From Phytophthora hibernalis (taxonomy: Eukaryota; Oomycota; Peronosporomycetes; Peronosporales; Peronosporaceae): a DNA stretch of 64,000 nucleotides. The notes under the pieces are model-generated. The model had not been told where the DNA came from. It saw only the letters and a list, made by a program, of their open reading frames with translations, and ran no database searches. Positions 22,380 through 32,568 of the stretch are shown one piece after another (position 1 is the stretch's first letter; each line of letters starts with the position of its first letter). The DNA lies in NCBI GenBank assembly GCA_012656075.1, contig JAAKBF010000149.1, positions 186,001 to 250,000 of the forward strand, given 5' to 3'. Position numbers and translations under genes: made by a program.

Positions 22380-23080
22380 GGGGTTGTTTGCTGTGGTGGA
22401 CCACCACTGGTGATGAAGACGAGAAAGAGCGAGGCCATGTCAGACTGGGAAGCAAGCAAGCAGATATGAGGCGCTCGCGTGCGTGTGTGCGTGTGTGCGT
22501 GTGTGCGTGTCGAAGCGGTGTAGTTGTCGATTAGTTGCGGCGGCATCTATCGCTGCGTATTGAATCTGAATACGAATTGTTTATTGCACTTGGTACGTGT
22601 AGTTGTAGTGTTTGATGAGCTGAGTATGAGGATCAAAACAACTAAAGAGATCGTTGCTACTTCCGCTGCGTATTAATAGTTACCGTGGTCGCGACTGACG
22701 CCGGTAAGTAGCATTTCCGTTTCTAATTGTCAATTAGAAATGTTAATTCACTGATTGAAAGTTTCAATTTGAAACTCGGTCTGCAAAATATGATAGTCAC
22801 GGTCGATAACGTGTTCCGGTTTGCGTCTCGTGTTTATTTACTTAATAATAATAAGGGTGGGTGTATTGTGTTACTAGACCTAAGCCTTGAACTCTAATCA
22901 CCATTCCAGATCGGCCTATCGCCTGATCCAGTAATTTGCGTGGGTTCCTGCAGACTCCGCCCTGCTCCCACTTCTTCTCAACACGTGTTTATTTAATTAA
23001 GAACAGATCACGCAGTATGCGTGGCAGCTTCTGGATATCACTGGAAGCCTTTTGCGCAGCCACTCGAGCAACATACTTTG

Positions 23081-23422
23081 CCGATTACCGGTTGTACTGA
23101 TGCGATTACGCGATGCAACAACAGAAGCGATCGAAGGTCGAGGCGTCAAAACAACAGACGATCGCCGGGAAGTACATGTACTGTACATGTATAGTATACA
23201 AAAGAAATTCATTTCTAAATACCTTTAGAAATCCATAAAAGTCGTTTTTGCTTTCTAGATCACTTCCTAGATTTGTAGATCACGATCTTGGGTATCGAAA
23301 AATGTAGACGAATCCATTTCAATTGATGCTTGCTTCCGCAGTAAGAATCAGGAAGTGGTCAATCACATTTGCTATAAGTTCGCTCTGGCTGTGTTGTGCC
23401 ATACAAATACAAGCCCATCGAT
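23081..23422. other. Spacer between the right repeat arm and the aldehyde dehydrogenase
   Basis: No gene. Two perfect TACATGTA palindromes lie 11 bp apart (23173-23180 and 23184-23191). Confidence 0.6.
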
Positions 23423-24906
23423 CTACGCCTTGAGATACCACGCAAACGGCTTGTCGGCGACGTAGGTGCAGATCTGCTTGGGCTCGAGGTAGGCGTTCAG
23501 GCCAAACGGTCCGAGTTCGCGACCAATACCGCTCTTCTTGACCCCACCCCACGGCAGTTCCACGAAGCACGGCTGCGAGCAGTTGTTCCAGACAATACCC
23601 GCGCGCAGCGCCTTCGTCACTCTCTTGAGCTGCGTGTCGTTCGACGTGAACACAGCAGCAGCAAGGCCGAACTCCGAGTCGTTTGAAAGTGCGATCGCCT
23701 CCTCCTCGGTCTTGAACGTCATCACTGAAAGCACAGGGCCGAAAATCTCCTCCTTCCACACACGCATGTTCTTGGTGACCTTGGTGACAACCGTGGGTGG
23801 CACGAAGTATCCCTTGCTTCCGCTAGGTAGCGTTCCTTGCGCCAGCGTCGCGCCCTCGTCCTTCGCGCTCTGGATGTACCCCAGCACCTTCTCCTGCTGG
23901 ACTTTGGACACAAGCGGACCCATCTGCACCTTACCATCCAATGGATCACCTAGAATGAGCTTCTTGGTCTCCTTCACAAGCAGCTCGATGAACTCATCAG
24001 CGAAGTCTTCCTGCACAAGCAAACGTGACGTCGAGCTGCAGATCTGCCCGTTGGTCCAGAAGCAGCCAAACATGACCCACTCGACAGTGCGCTCGATGTT
24101 GACTTTGTCAAACACGATGGCGGGAGACTTGCCACCCAATTCCAGCGAGATCTTCTTGATGTCCTTGGCAGCTTCGGTCATGATGTGGCGTCCAGTCGGC
24201 ACACTGCCAGTGAAGGCCACCTTGTGCACATCCGGGTGTGAGACCAAGGGACCACCAGTCTCAGCTCCCAAACCATTCAGCACGTTCAATACACCCGCGG
24301 GCAAACCCACATCGAGTGCGACTTGAGCCAACTGCAGTGCGCTCAGAGGGGTGATCTCCGAGGGTTTGAGCACGACGGTGCAGCCAGCTGCAAGGGCCGG
24401 TGCCAACTTCCACAGGGCCATGAGAGCGGGATAGTTCCACGGGATGATAGCGGCCACGACGCCCACGGGCTCATAACGAAGAGCTCCCAGGAAGTCCTCC
24501 ATAGGTAGGTCCACCTTCTCGTATTGGCGAGCGTCGAGAGCCTCCGCCGCTTTGGCGTAGTAGTCGAAGCAGCCGGAGACGTCCTCCATATCCCACACGG
24601 ACTCGGCCAGCGGTTTGCCATTGTCCAGTGTCTCGAGCCGACTCAGGGCGTCGATGCGTTTGGCCACCAGCTCCCCATCTTGCGCAGGTACACGGCGCGC
24701 TCAGCACCCGTGGTGGTACCCCACGTCTCGAACGCACGCTTGGCTGCCTGCACGGCCAGATCCACGTCCGCAGCTGAGGCGGCGGCCACCTGCTGGATCA
24801 CTTGTTCGTTGGTGGGGTTCAGCACGTCCAGGTACTTGTTGCTAACAGGTGACACCCACTTGCCGTCGATGAAGAGTTCCTTAAGTTCCGGGATCGGGTC
24901 GCTCAT
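23423..24906 (-). CDS. ALDH10-like aminoaldehyde/betaine-aldehyde dehydrogenase
   Basis: One exon; after adding one base to the C run at 24673-24676 (G run on the coding strand) the product is 494 aa, the standard ALDH length. NAD(P)-binding and catalytic motifs are clear: PWNYPALMALWKLAPALAAG, the catalytic Glu in LELGGKSPAIV and the nucleophile Cys in FWTNGQICSSTSRLLV. The last motif, together with WNNCSQPCFVELPWGG, is characteristic of the plant-type ALDH10 group, which oxidises 4-aminobutanal, 3-aminopropanal and betaine aldehyde. Two permeases and a copper amine oxidase follow within 7.5 kb, and amine oxidases generate exactly such aldehydes. The precise substrate is inferred. The C-terminus (FAWYLKA) has no SKL-type peroxisomal signal. 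Confidence 0.88.
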
Positions 24907-25415
24907 TGTGGTGTTTTTGGAGACGTGGGGGTCGAGTGGTGCTGGATGCTACGCAAAAGGCAAAGTGAACAACGGAACCCGGAACTTCGACATGCCGTCG
25001 TTGAAGAGGCCATGCAAAACAAGATCGGGCTACTGCAAATCATGGTCAGACGCTCATGTGGCTGAGCTTGAAGTGCCCTCTTGTGAGAGGCCACGTACGC
25101 AGCGTTGACAAGCATACCGGGTCCATCGTTGATTTTGTCACGCCAAAAAAATAATGAGCGCGTATCGTCATCTAGATTGCTACCGGTTCCGAGCGCCACT
25201 TCACTTTCTCAGATGAAGCGGACCAGGGCTTGGTCACCAGGCCAAGACCAACCATAATATGGGTAGATATTATCTGCCCTTCATCGCGGAGACCATACCA
25301 AAGTACAGTAACCGTCCTTGAATGAATGCTTTACGCAAAGTGTCCAAAGCCAACGAAAGTGCAAAGTATCATACATTTAGAGATACATTACATGTAGGTA
25401 ATTCGACCGGATAGA
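24907..25415. other. Spacer between the aldehyde dehydrogenase and permease A
   Basis: No gene seen; one TACATGTA palindrome at 25389-25396. The region contains the ALDH promoter and the permease A 3' end. Confidence 0.55.
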
Positions 25416-26934
25416 TCACTCGCGAAGGTAGGATCGATTCACCGTCGACAACGCGTGCAGTCCGGTCGTTCCGGGTGCCATCGTGTGATAACCCGCCTGG
25501 TTTCGTTTGACAATCTTCTCGCGAACGCCCTTCGGTGCGGCTGGCGAGAACAGCACATTGTTCTTGATCTGGGGAACGACGTGTTTGAAGTAGTAGACGC
25601 TCCCGATCATGAACACCAGCACCGTCACCACGATGGACGCGAGGAAGATGGTGTCGCTGAGGCTGCTGTAGAGGATGGCGCAGATAGCAACACCGCACAG
25701 TGCGATCCCAAGGACAGCCCCGGGACTCCAAAGGGGCTCCTATATGGGCGAGCACGTCCGGGCTGCCGAACTGCCAGGTAAATGTAGGACAGCAGCTGAA
25801 AGACGTACGAGATGAGCGCACCTAGCAGTGTCAGATTGATCAACGCCGAGCCCAAGTTGGCATCACCGATTGTGTAGTGCAGCACGATAGCGATGATTTC
25901 GCACATGACAGTTCGAAGACCAACGCGCCGACAGCGGTGCCCCGCGTTGGGTGCTCGTACGCGAGAAATTTGGGGAAGTATCCGTCCTTTGCGATGGCGA
26001 AGAGCAACTGGCCCATGAAGAAAATGTACGAGTTGGGGCTGGAAGTAAGCGCGATGACTGTGAGCCACTTCAGCACTGCCGTGGTAGCCCGTCGCCGAAA
26101 ACCGTTTGGAAACTGGTGACGAGCGGCGCCGAGACGTCTGCCATGGCTGCAGCCCCGGGGAAATCAAGGAGCTGAATGTTGCAGTACCGAAAGACAAGAA
26201 GATTAGCGTCACGATACACAGGAGCAGTCCTCTTGGGACGTTTTCTCGGGCTCGATGGTCTCGTCACTTGCGAGCGGGAGCTCCTCGATGCCCAGATAGA
26301 ACCACATCGCGAAAGGGATGGCGTGGATGACACTGTCCAGATTGGTGTACTCCCAGTGCTGCTGGACAACCCACTTGTCGTAGTCGAGGTATGGGATCGA
26401 CGCGACGAAGAAGAGTAGTAGCAGAGCCACACATAATGTAGTTGAGCACGCCTGCATCCGGAACGACGCCTGCACCCCGAAGATGTTCAGACTCAAGAAG
26501 AGGATGCCGAACGCGATGAAGAACAGTGGTGCGTACTTGACGTCGACACTGAAGAGCGTCTGCACGTATGAGTAGACGGTGTAGAAGGTTGACGCGTTGA
26601 CGGCGATCACCTTGAGCGTCTCGGCCAGTCCGCTGAAGAAAGCTGCTCGGGGCCCGATGGCGTGCAGAGCGAAGATGTAGGGACCTCCTCCTGCCGGAAT
26701 CGTCGACGATAGCTCCGCGATGGAGAACGAGAGCATCACGTAGAGCACTGTCACCATACACAGTACGAGGAGCATGCCGTCGAACCCGGCGATCAAAGCC
26801 GATTGCCAGCCGTAGTACTGTCCGCTGATGACTGCACCGATGCCGAGGGCCCAGAGTTGAGGTGCTCTCGCGTATCGGTGCGAAGCTGCCTTGGCCTCCT
26901 GTATGTCGACAGTAGCGCAGTCCACCTGACACAT
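25416..26934 (-). CDS. APC-superfamily amine/amino-acid permease, copy A (five frame breaks)
   Basis: The frame from the ATG at 26932-26934 matches permease copy B along its whole length. Five single bases are missing: at 26241-26244, 26153-26156, 26088-26090, about 25914, and 25718-25721, most of them in G/C runs. Restoring them gives exactly 507 codons, so the gene is probably intact. Motifs: QLWALGIGAVISGQYYGWQS (first helix, substrate region), AGGGPYIFALHAIGPRAAFF and WFYLGIEELPLASDE. About 12 hydrophobic helices are expected. APC members import amino acids, polyamines or ethanolamine by cation coupling; the pattern resembles ethanolamine permease-like proteins. The substrate is not proven, but amine-oxidising neighbours suggest amines. 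Confidence 0.75.
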
Positions 26935-27587
26935 AGTTATCTGCTTCTGCTGCTGGTTGAGTCGAGTTGCGAGGCCAGTTCTAAAGTGATCGTGAAAGTC
27001 TCTGTTGTTGGGATGAGCCCAACAGCAAACTTTGGAGCGCGACTAATACTGCGCATCCTTATTGGTGCTTGAATGCGCGTCACCGCTTCTCCTTCGACAA
27101 CTTCTTCACGACTGCTTCAAGACCTATAATAGTTGTGCTTGGACATTATTACCAACACCGTGTGGCAGCTTTTAGGGAGCATTGCAATCCGCATTATGGG
27201 GCTCCTCCTCTTCGGGTTGCACTGGGCGGTGGTGGGGAATTTTCTGACAGGATAACTTACATGTATCGCTGGAAGCTCACTCTGTCTTCGTGCGCAAGAG
27301 AGTTTTATGGCATTCGTGTACGCGCGCCATAAAGCTGTTCTCCGAGGTACCGGTATAGCAAACTACTTCAGCTATCATCGTCATGCAGCATGTTATAGGT
27401 TTCTGTTCTCATCTTTCCGGTGGTGGTTCTTCCGCAGGTTGTGCTAAGCACTTCTTGTGTACCGGTCAGCATCGGTGTTTTGGTGACGAAAAGTTTAAGC
27501 GGACGAGTGTCGGTATCAAGTTACAAGCTACGATGGTAAGTACACTACATGTAGTGAAATGGGATAAATGACAGTAAAGCAAGCGAA
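26935..27587. other. Spacer between the two permease genes
   Basis: No gene seen. Palindromes TACATGTA (27258-27265, 27546-27553) and TACCGGTA (27348-27355) occur here, 5' of permease A and 3' of permease B. Confidence 0.6.
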
Positions 27588-29084
27588 TTACTTGGCGCCG
27601 TCGTGGGCGGGATACTGCAGTTGGCTTCGGGCGCTCACACTCAGCAAGTTCTGGTTCATGTCCTTGGTCGTTATGGGGGAACCGAGTGTCTTGTTCTCGA
27701 TCTTAGGCAGCACGACTCTGAGGAAGTATATGCTGCCAGCGATGAACACCAGCACCGTCACGACGATCGACGCGAGGAAGATGGTATCGGTCACGCTTGT
27801 GTACAAGATGGCGAAGAGCGAAACTCCGCAGAGGAGCAATCCGACGTACGCCCCAGCGAGGCCAAATGGACTTTTGTATGGTCGCGGTCGGTTCGGCTGA
27901 CGGTATCGAAGGAACACGAACGACAGCAACTGGAAAATGTACGAGATGAGAGCGCCCAAGAGCGTCAAGTTGATCAGCACGGAGCCGAGGTCGTCGTCGC
28001 CAATAGCAAAGTGCAAGATGACAGCGATAAGCACACAACTGATCGTGCCGAAGAGCAGCGCTCCCACCGCCGTGCCTCGCGTCGGGTGCTCGTACGCGAG
28101 GAACTTGGGGTAGTATCCATCTCGAGCGATGGCGAATAGTAGTTGGCCCATGAAGAAGACGTACGAGTTGGGGCTAGAACACAGTGCTATGACTGTCATC
28201 CACTTGAAGAACGTCGTGGTAGCACCGTTGCCGAAGATTGTTGTGAAGCTTGTGACGAGCGGTGCAGATACATCTGCCATGGCTGCCGCCCCAGGACCGA
28301 TCAGTGAGCTGAAGACTGCAGTGCCGAACGACAGGATCATGAGTGTCGAGATACACAGCAAGATTCCGCGGGGAATGTTTTTCTCCGGCTCAATGGTTTC
28401 GTCACTAGCAAGTGGCAGCTCTTCAATGCCCAGGTAGAACCACATTGCGTACGGAATCGCCTCGATGGCGCTACTCAGATCCGTGTACTCCCAGTCTTGC
28501 TGCACAACCCATTGGTTATAGTCCAGGTGGGGGATAGCAGAGACGAACATGATGAGTAGCAGCAGCACACACAGCGTCGTTGAACACGCCTGCATCCGGA
28601 ACGACGCCTGCACGCCGTAGATATTGAGACCACCGAAGAGAATGCCGAACGCGATGAAGAACACCGGCGCGAACTTCTGGTCGACGTTGAACAGCGTCTG
28701 CAGGTACGAGTAGATGGTGTAGAACGTGGACGAGTTGACGGCGATCACCTTGAGCGTCTCGGCCAATCCACTGAAGAAAGCAGCGCGAGGTCCGATGGCG
28801 TTCAATGCGAAGATGTACGGGCCTCCTCCGGCCGGGATCGTCGCCGACAGCTCGGCAAGTGAGAACGAGAGCGTCACGTAGAGCACCGTCATCATGGACA
28901 GCACGATGAGCATTCCGTTGAAGCCGGCGACAAGTGACGACTGCCAGCCATAGTACTCGCCACTGATAACTGCGCCGATGCCCAACGCCCAGAGCTGGAG
29001 CGCCTTGGCATGTCGGCGCGATTCCTCCGTCTTCGGTTCTTGAATATCGATCGATACGCCGCTAATTCGGCTGAGGCGGGTCAT
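27588..29084 (-). CDS. APC-superfamily amine/amino-acid permease, copy B (intact)
   Basis: One exon of 498 aa from the ATG at 29082-29084 (MTRLSRISGV); the frame is open further upstream but without ATG. It aligns with copy A from IDIQE to the end at roughly 70-75% identity, and the two are tandem in the same direction. Motifs include QLWALGIGAVISGEYYGWQS, IPAGGGPYIFALNAIGPR, WFYLGIEELPLASDETIEPE and SSPNSYVFFMGQLLFAIARD, with about 12 membrane helices. It is a plasma-membrane importer of the amino acid-polyamine-organocation superfamily, of a type near ethanolamine permeases. It is transcribed divergently from the copper amine oxidase, sharing a 1.3-kb intergenic region. Confidence 0.88.
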   Translation of the reverse strand: MTRLSRISGVSIDIQEPKTEESRRHAKALQLWALGIGAVISGEYYGWQSSLVAGFNGMLIVLSMMTVLYVTLSFSLAELSATIPAGGGPYIFALNAIGPRAAFFSGLAETLKVIAVNSSTFYTIYSYLQTLFNVDQKFAPVFFIAFGILFGGLNIYGVQASFRMQACSTTLCVLLLLIMFVSAIPHLDYNQWVVQQDWEYTDLSSAIEAIPYAMWFYLGIEELPLASDETIEPEKNIPRGILLCISTLMILSFGTAVFSSLIGPGAAAMADVSAPLVTSFTTIFGNGATTTFFKWMTVIALCSSPNSYVFFMGQLLFAIARDGYYPKFLAYEHPTRGTAVGALLFGTISCVLIAVILHFAIGDDDLGSVLINLTLLGALISYIFQLLSFVFLRYRQPNRPRPYKSPFGLAGAYVGLLLCGVSLFAILYTSVTDTIFLASIVVTVLVFIAGSIYFLRVVLPKIENKTLGSPITTKDMNQNLLSVSARSQLQYPAHDGAK

Positions 29085-30379
29085 CTTACCAGGTTGGTGT
29101 CCAATACAAGCAGCACCAAGTCGAGGCAAGGACAATTCGGAAGTGAGCGTATTAATACCACCCGCCAACAATGAAGGCGCGTGCGACGGCGGAAACTCGC
29201 CAAGGACAGCGGAGGCTGCACATTCTTGTACCTGAGACCATCCTGCCGGGCTCGACGGCGGATACCGACTCTATCACCACCCGAGGTCCACTTACGGAGA
29301 CCTTGAGAACCTGCATGCACGCCGGTTATTGGCCGCTCCGGCGCGTAAGGCAGCGCGTCACGAGCCATATGCTGCACTTCAAAGAGCAACGTGTGTAGCC
29401 ATCACACGCCTTCGCTGGTCGTTTTCTGCCTCGAGTCTTTTAAAGTATTGTTAAAACAATACCGGAGGATCAGCGGCACTGGTTACATGCATCTCGAAGT
29501 TGTCGCCAACGGATGACGGTAATAGGAAGCAAATGCTTCGGCAGACATGGATGACCTGCGAGCGTACGGGCCGGCTTCAAGTCGAAGTAGAGCACAGGGC
29601 AGTGTGCATGTTTCGCGCAAAGGCAACGACGTTATGCTCAGATTGGAGAAGGACCGAGTTCGTCTACTACAGCGATGCAACTTGTTCGTGTATTAGTCGC
29701 GATGATGATGATACGGTATCGATAGGTGAGTTTGGAAATGGCGTCGTAGCATGATCAAACAGTTTACTTCAAACTCAGTCAGGAAGGAGCAGCCCAAGAA
29801 CATGTACATGCACATGTAAATGGTCGCACATCAAGCACCTTGGCAAGACACCACGCTCTACCGTAGAGTCTACGTGCCAGCGCTCTAGGATAATTTCTCA
29901 ATGTGCCAATGAACAACGAACCTAAGCTTGTGCAATTCATGAAAACCTTGTTTCATGCAGCACACAGGGGCTTGTTCGAGGATTCGTTGCCCATTGCCCA
30001 TTTTGATACGGGACTACTCGGCGTCCCAACATGAACCCGGGTGACTCGAAGCGCGTGTTACGCAAGAGCGCCAATCGAAGAACTATCCCTGGCGACCAGC
30101 TGGCGTTGCCTGTACCGCCGACTTTGGAGACCGATCACTAGACGTTTTGGCCGAGGAAAATGAACATGAAATGCGTAACATCATACGACGGAACACGGGT
30201 TTCTCGTGGCTCTGTACGGGGTCATCTGGGTGAACCATCATGTGGAGACCATGAGCTTTCCTCTAGATCAACTACGTCCACATGGCCGGCGCGGATAGAA
30301 GACACACGACAATGAGAGACTCAATGCCGTCTCTCACTTTCGGATTTGCCTCCGACCGCACTCCTGCATTCCAGCGCCA
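29085..30379. other. Divergent intergenic region between permease B and the amine oxidase
   Basis: 1295 bp without a convincing gene. Short frames at 29171-29398 and 29500-29754 show no domain and no codon bias. It should hold both promoters; no clear initiator element was found. Confidence 0.6.
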
Positions 30380-32374
30380 ATGGCCCCAAGTGTCCACACC
30401 CCGTCCAAGTCCATCAAGCACCCGCTTGACCCCGTCACGGCCGATGAGGTCCGTATAGTGAAGCAAGTGCTCGCTGATGCAGGGTACTTGAGCCCAGAAC
30501 TACGCTATGCGTACGTGATGTTGTTCGAGCCGGACCACGCTACGCTGACCAAGTTCGAGGCTGGACTACTCACGGAGATCCCGCGTGAAGTCGGAGCCCT
30601 CGTGCTCGACCAGAGTTCCAACACCACACGCGACTTCGTCGTGGACGTCGTGGCACGCCGCGTTGTCAAGGACATCGAGCTGGACCCCAAGACGGACGGT
30701 CAGATCCCGATCCTGGATCAAGACTACTGGGACGGTGACACGATCTGCAAGGCCGACCCTGCCTATGTTGAAGCACTGGCCAAACGCGGCATCACCGACC
30801 TCGACATGGTGCGCGGTGAGCAGTTCTCGGCCGGAGTCTTCGGTTACGAGGGCGAGGAGGGCAACCGCATGATCCGAGTGCTCAGCTTCCTCAAGGTTGA
30901 AAATACACACGCCATGTACGGCCACCCTATCGACGGTCTCGTGGTACACGTTGACTTGACGAACCGCAAGGTGCTCAAACTCGTCGACACGGGCTACACG
31001 CACATTCCGATGGAATCGGGCGACTACCTCGACCCCAAGATCACCGGCCCCATGCGGACCGACATGAAGCCGCTGCACATCAAGCAACCTGAAGGCGCCA
31101 GCTTCAAGGTCAAGGACAACATCGTGTCGTGGCAGAATTGGGAGATCCGCGTCGGCTTCAATGGGCGTGAAGGACTCACACTCCACGATATCTCGTACAA
31201 CGATCGTGGCCGAAAGCGTAAAATTCTGAACCGTGCATCCGTCTCTGAAATGGTGGTGCCGTACGGTGAACCTTCACCGACACACGACTGGCAGAACTAC
31301 TTTGACGCTGGTGAGTACCAGTTCGGCCGTCTGGCCAACTCTCTCGTGTTGGGTTGCGACTGCCTCGGCAAGATCCAGTATCTGGATGCGACGGTCGTGG
31401 ATGACTTCTGCGAGCCGTTCGTGATCAAGAATGCTATCTGTATGCACGAGGAGGACTTTGGGACGCTATGGAAGCACACCGACGTGCTCGCTTCTCCAGT
31501 TACCGGCACAGTACGTCGCCAGCGCCGCTTTGTGGTCTCGTTCTTCGTGACTGTGGGCAACTACGACTATGGCTTCTACTGGTACTTCTACCTCGACGGC
31601 CGAATTGAACTCGAGTGCAAGGCCACGGGTATCGTTTTCACCTCGGGTCGTCCGGAGGGTGACTACCCGTACGCGACGGAAATGGCTCCGCGCCTCGGTG
31701 CGCCGTGCCACCAGCACTTGTTTTCTGCACGTCTGGACGTGGCCATCGATGGCAACAAGTGTCATGTCGACGAGCTGGAAGCCAAGCGTCTACCGTTCAG
31801 TCCCGAGAACCCCCACGGCAACGCATTCATCCGTACGGCTACAAGGCTCAAAACCGAGAGCGACGCGCAGCGCGTGGCGGCGATGGACAAGGGCCGTGTG
31901 TGGCGAATCGCGTCCAGCGAGGCCAAGAACCGTCTAGGTCGCTCTACAGGGTACGCCCTCTTCCCCGAGGGCCAACCAGTGCTGCTAGCTGCAGATGGGT
32001 CCTCTATCTGGAAGCGTGCCAACTTCTCAACCAAGCACTTGTGGGTCACCAAGTACGCGCGCGACGAGCTGTGGGCTGCCGGGTACACGCCCAACCAGCA
32101 CCCGGGTTTCGCCGGTCTGCCAGACTACGTCAAGGACAACCGCCCGGTGGACGGCGAGGACATTGTCGTGTGGCACACGTTCGGCCTCACGCACTTCCCA
32201 CGTGTAGAAGACTGGCCCATGATGCCCGTGGACTACGCAGGTTTCAAGTTGATGCCCGAAGGCTTCTTCGACCGAAACCCGGCGTTAGATGTGCCTGAAG
32301 ACCCGAACGGCAAGGACAGCTCCGACCTGCACGGATGCTGCCATGCAGCAAAAGAACCAGTAGCGGAGCCGTAG
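30380..32374 (+). CDS. Copper-containing (topaquinone) amine oxidase
   Basis: One intronless exon of 664 aa. The enzyme oxidises primary amines to aldehydes, releasing ammonia and hydrogen peroxide. The cofactor Tyr lies in VGNYDYGFYW (Tyr395 in the N-Y-D motif, self-processed to topaquinone). Copper ligands are His444 and His446 (CHQHLF) and His605 (HTFGLTHFPR). The catalytic base is Asp309 in YFDAGEYQFG; its spacing to Tyr395 (86 residues) fits the family. There is no N-terminal signal peptide, so a cytosolic or peroxisomal place is more likely than secretion, although no SKL tail is present (ends AKEPVAEP). Neighbouring ALDH10-like and permease genes suggest polyamine or other amine catabolism. 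Confidence 0.95.
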   Translation: MAPSVHTPSKSIKHPLDPVTADEVRIVKQVLADAGYLSPELRYAYVMLFEPDHATLTKFEAGLLTEIPREVGALVLDQSSNTTRDFVVDVVARRVVKDIELDPKTDGQIPILDQDYWDGDTICKADPAYVEALAKRGITDLDMVRGEQFSAGVFGYEGEEGNRMIRVLSFLKVENTHAMYGHPIDGLVVHVDLTNRKVLKLVDTGYTHIPMESGDYLDPKITGPMRTDMKPLHIKQPEGASFKVKDNIVSWQNWEIRVGFNGREGLTLHDISYNDRGRKRKILNRASVSEMVVPYGEPSPTHDWQNYFDAGEYQFGRLANSLVLGCDCLGKIQYLDATVVDDFCEPFVIKNAICMHEEDFGTLWKHTDVLASPVTGTVRRQRRFVVSFFVTVGNYDYGFYWYFYLDGRIELECKATGIVFTSGRPEGDYPYATEMAPRLGAPCHQHLFSARLDVAIDGNKCHVDELEAKRLPFSPENPHGNAFIRTATRLKTESDAQRVAAMDKGRVWRIASSEAKNRLGRSTGYALFPEGQPVLLAADGSSIWKRANFSTKHLWVTKYARDELWAAGYTPNQHPGFAGLPDYVKDNRPVDGEDIVVWHTFGLTHFPRVEDWPMMPVDYAGFKLMPEGFFDRNPALDVPEDPNGKDSSDLHGCCHAAKEPVAEP

Positions 32375-32514
32375 AGAGGAAGCTCAAATAGTAGTGTAAA
32401 GTGGCAATGCATCGATGAATTTTCTGAAAACCCGTGCACTTGCAGACTGCAACTTGAAGTGGTAAGTACACGATGATTAACCTAATTCTGAGTGAATAAA
32501 CCTAAAACCATGTG

Positions 32515-32528
32515 CCTCACCTCAATTT
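32515..32528 (+). promoter_or_regulatory. Initiator-like element upstream of the tuberin gene
   Basis: CCTCACCTCAATTT, of which CCTCAATTT fits the YYNCAWTTT half of the oomycete initiator, 41-54 bp before the ATG at 32569. Confidence 0.4.
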
Positions 32529-32568
32529 GGCCAGACTCCATCAGTATTCAAGTTACCAAGAGACCTCC

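Larger units (their letters stand above)
19351..23080. repeat. Right arm of the PPDK inverted repeat
   Basis: Reverse complement of 14991-18724 with four one-base gaps and two substitutions. The match stops abruptly at CAAAGTATG / CATACTTTG, and the flanks beyond differ. The 3' part, 22380-23080, has no gene. Confidence 0.95.

Noticed and set aside
14991..23080. The inverted repeat as a transposon with long terminal inverted repeats
   Set aside because: The arms carry a host metabolic gene, the centre has no transposase and no target site duplication was found at the outer ends.
29171..29754. Short plus-strand frames between permease B and the amine oxidase
   Set aside because: 75 and 84 codons, no domains, and located in the expected divergent promoter region.
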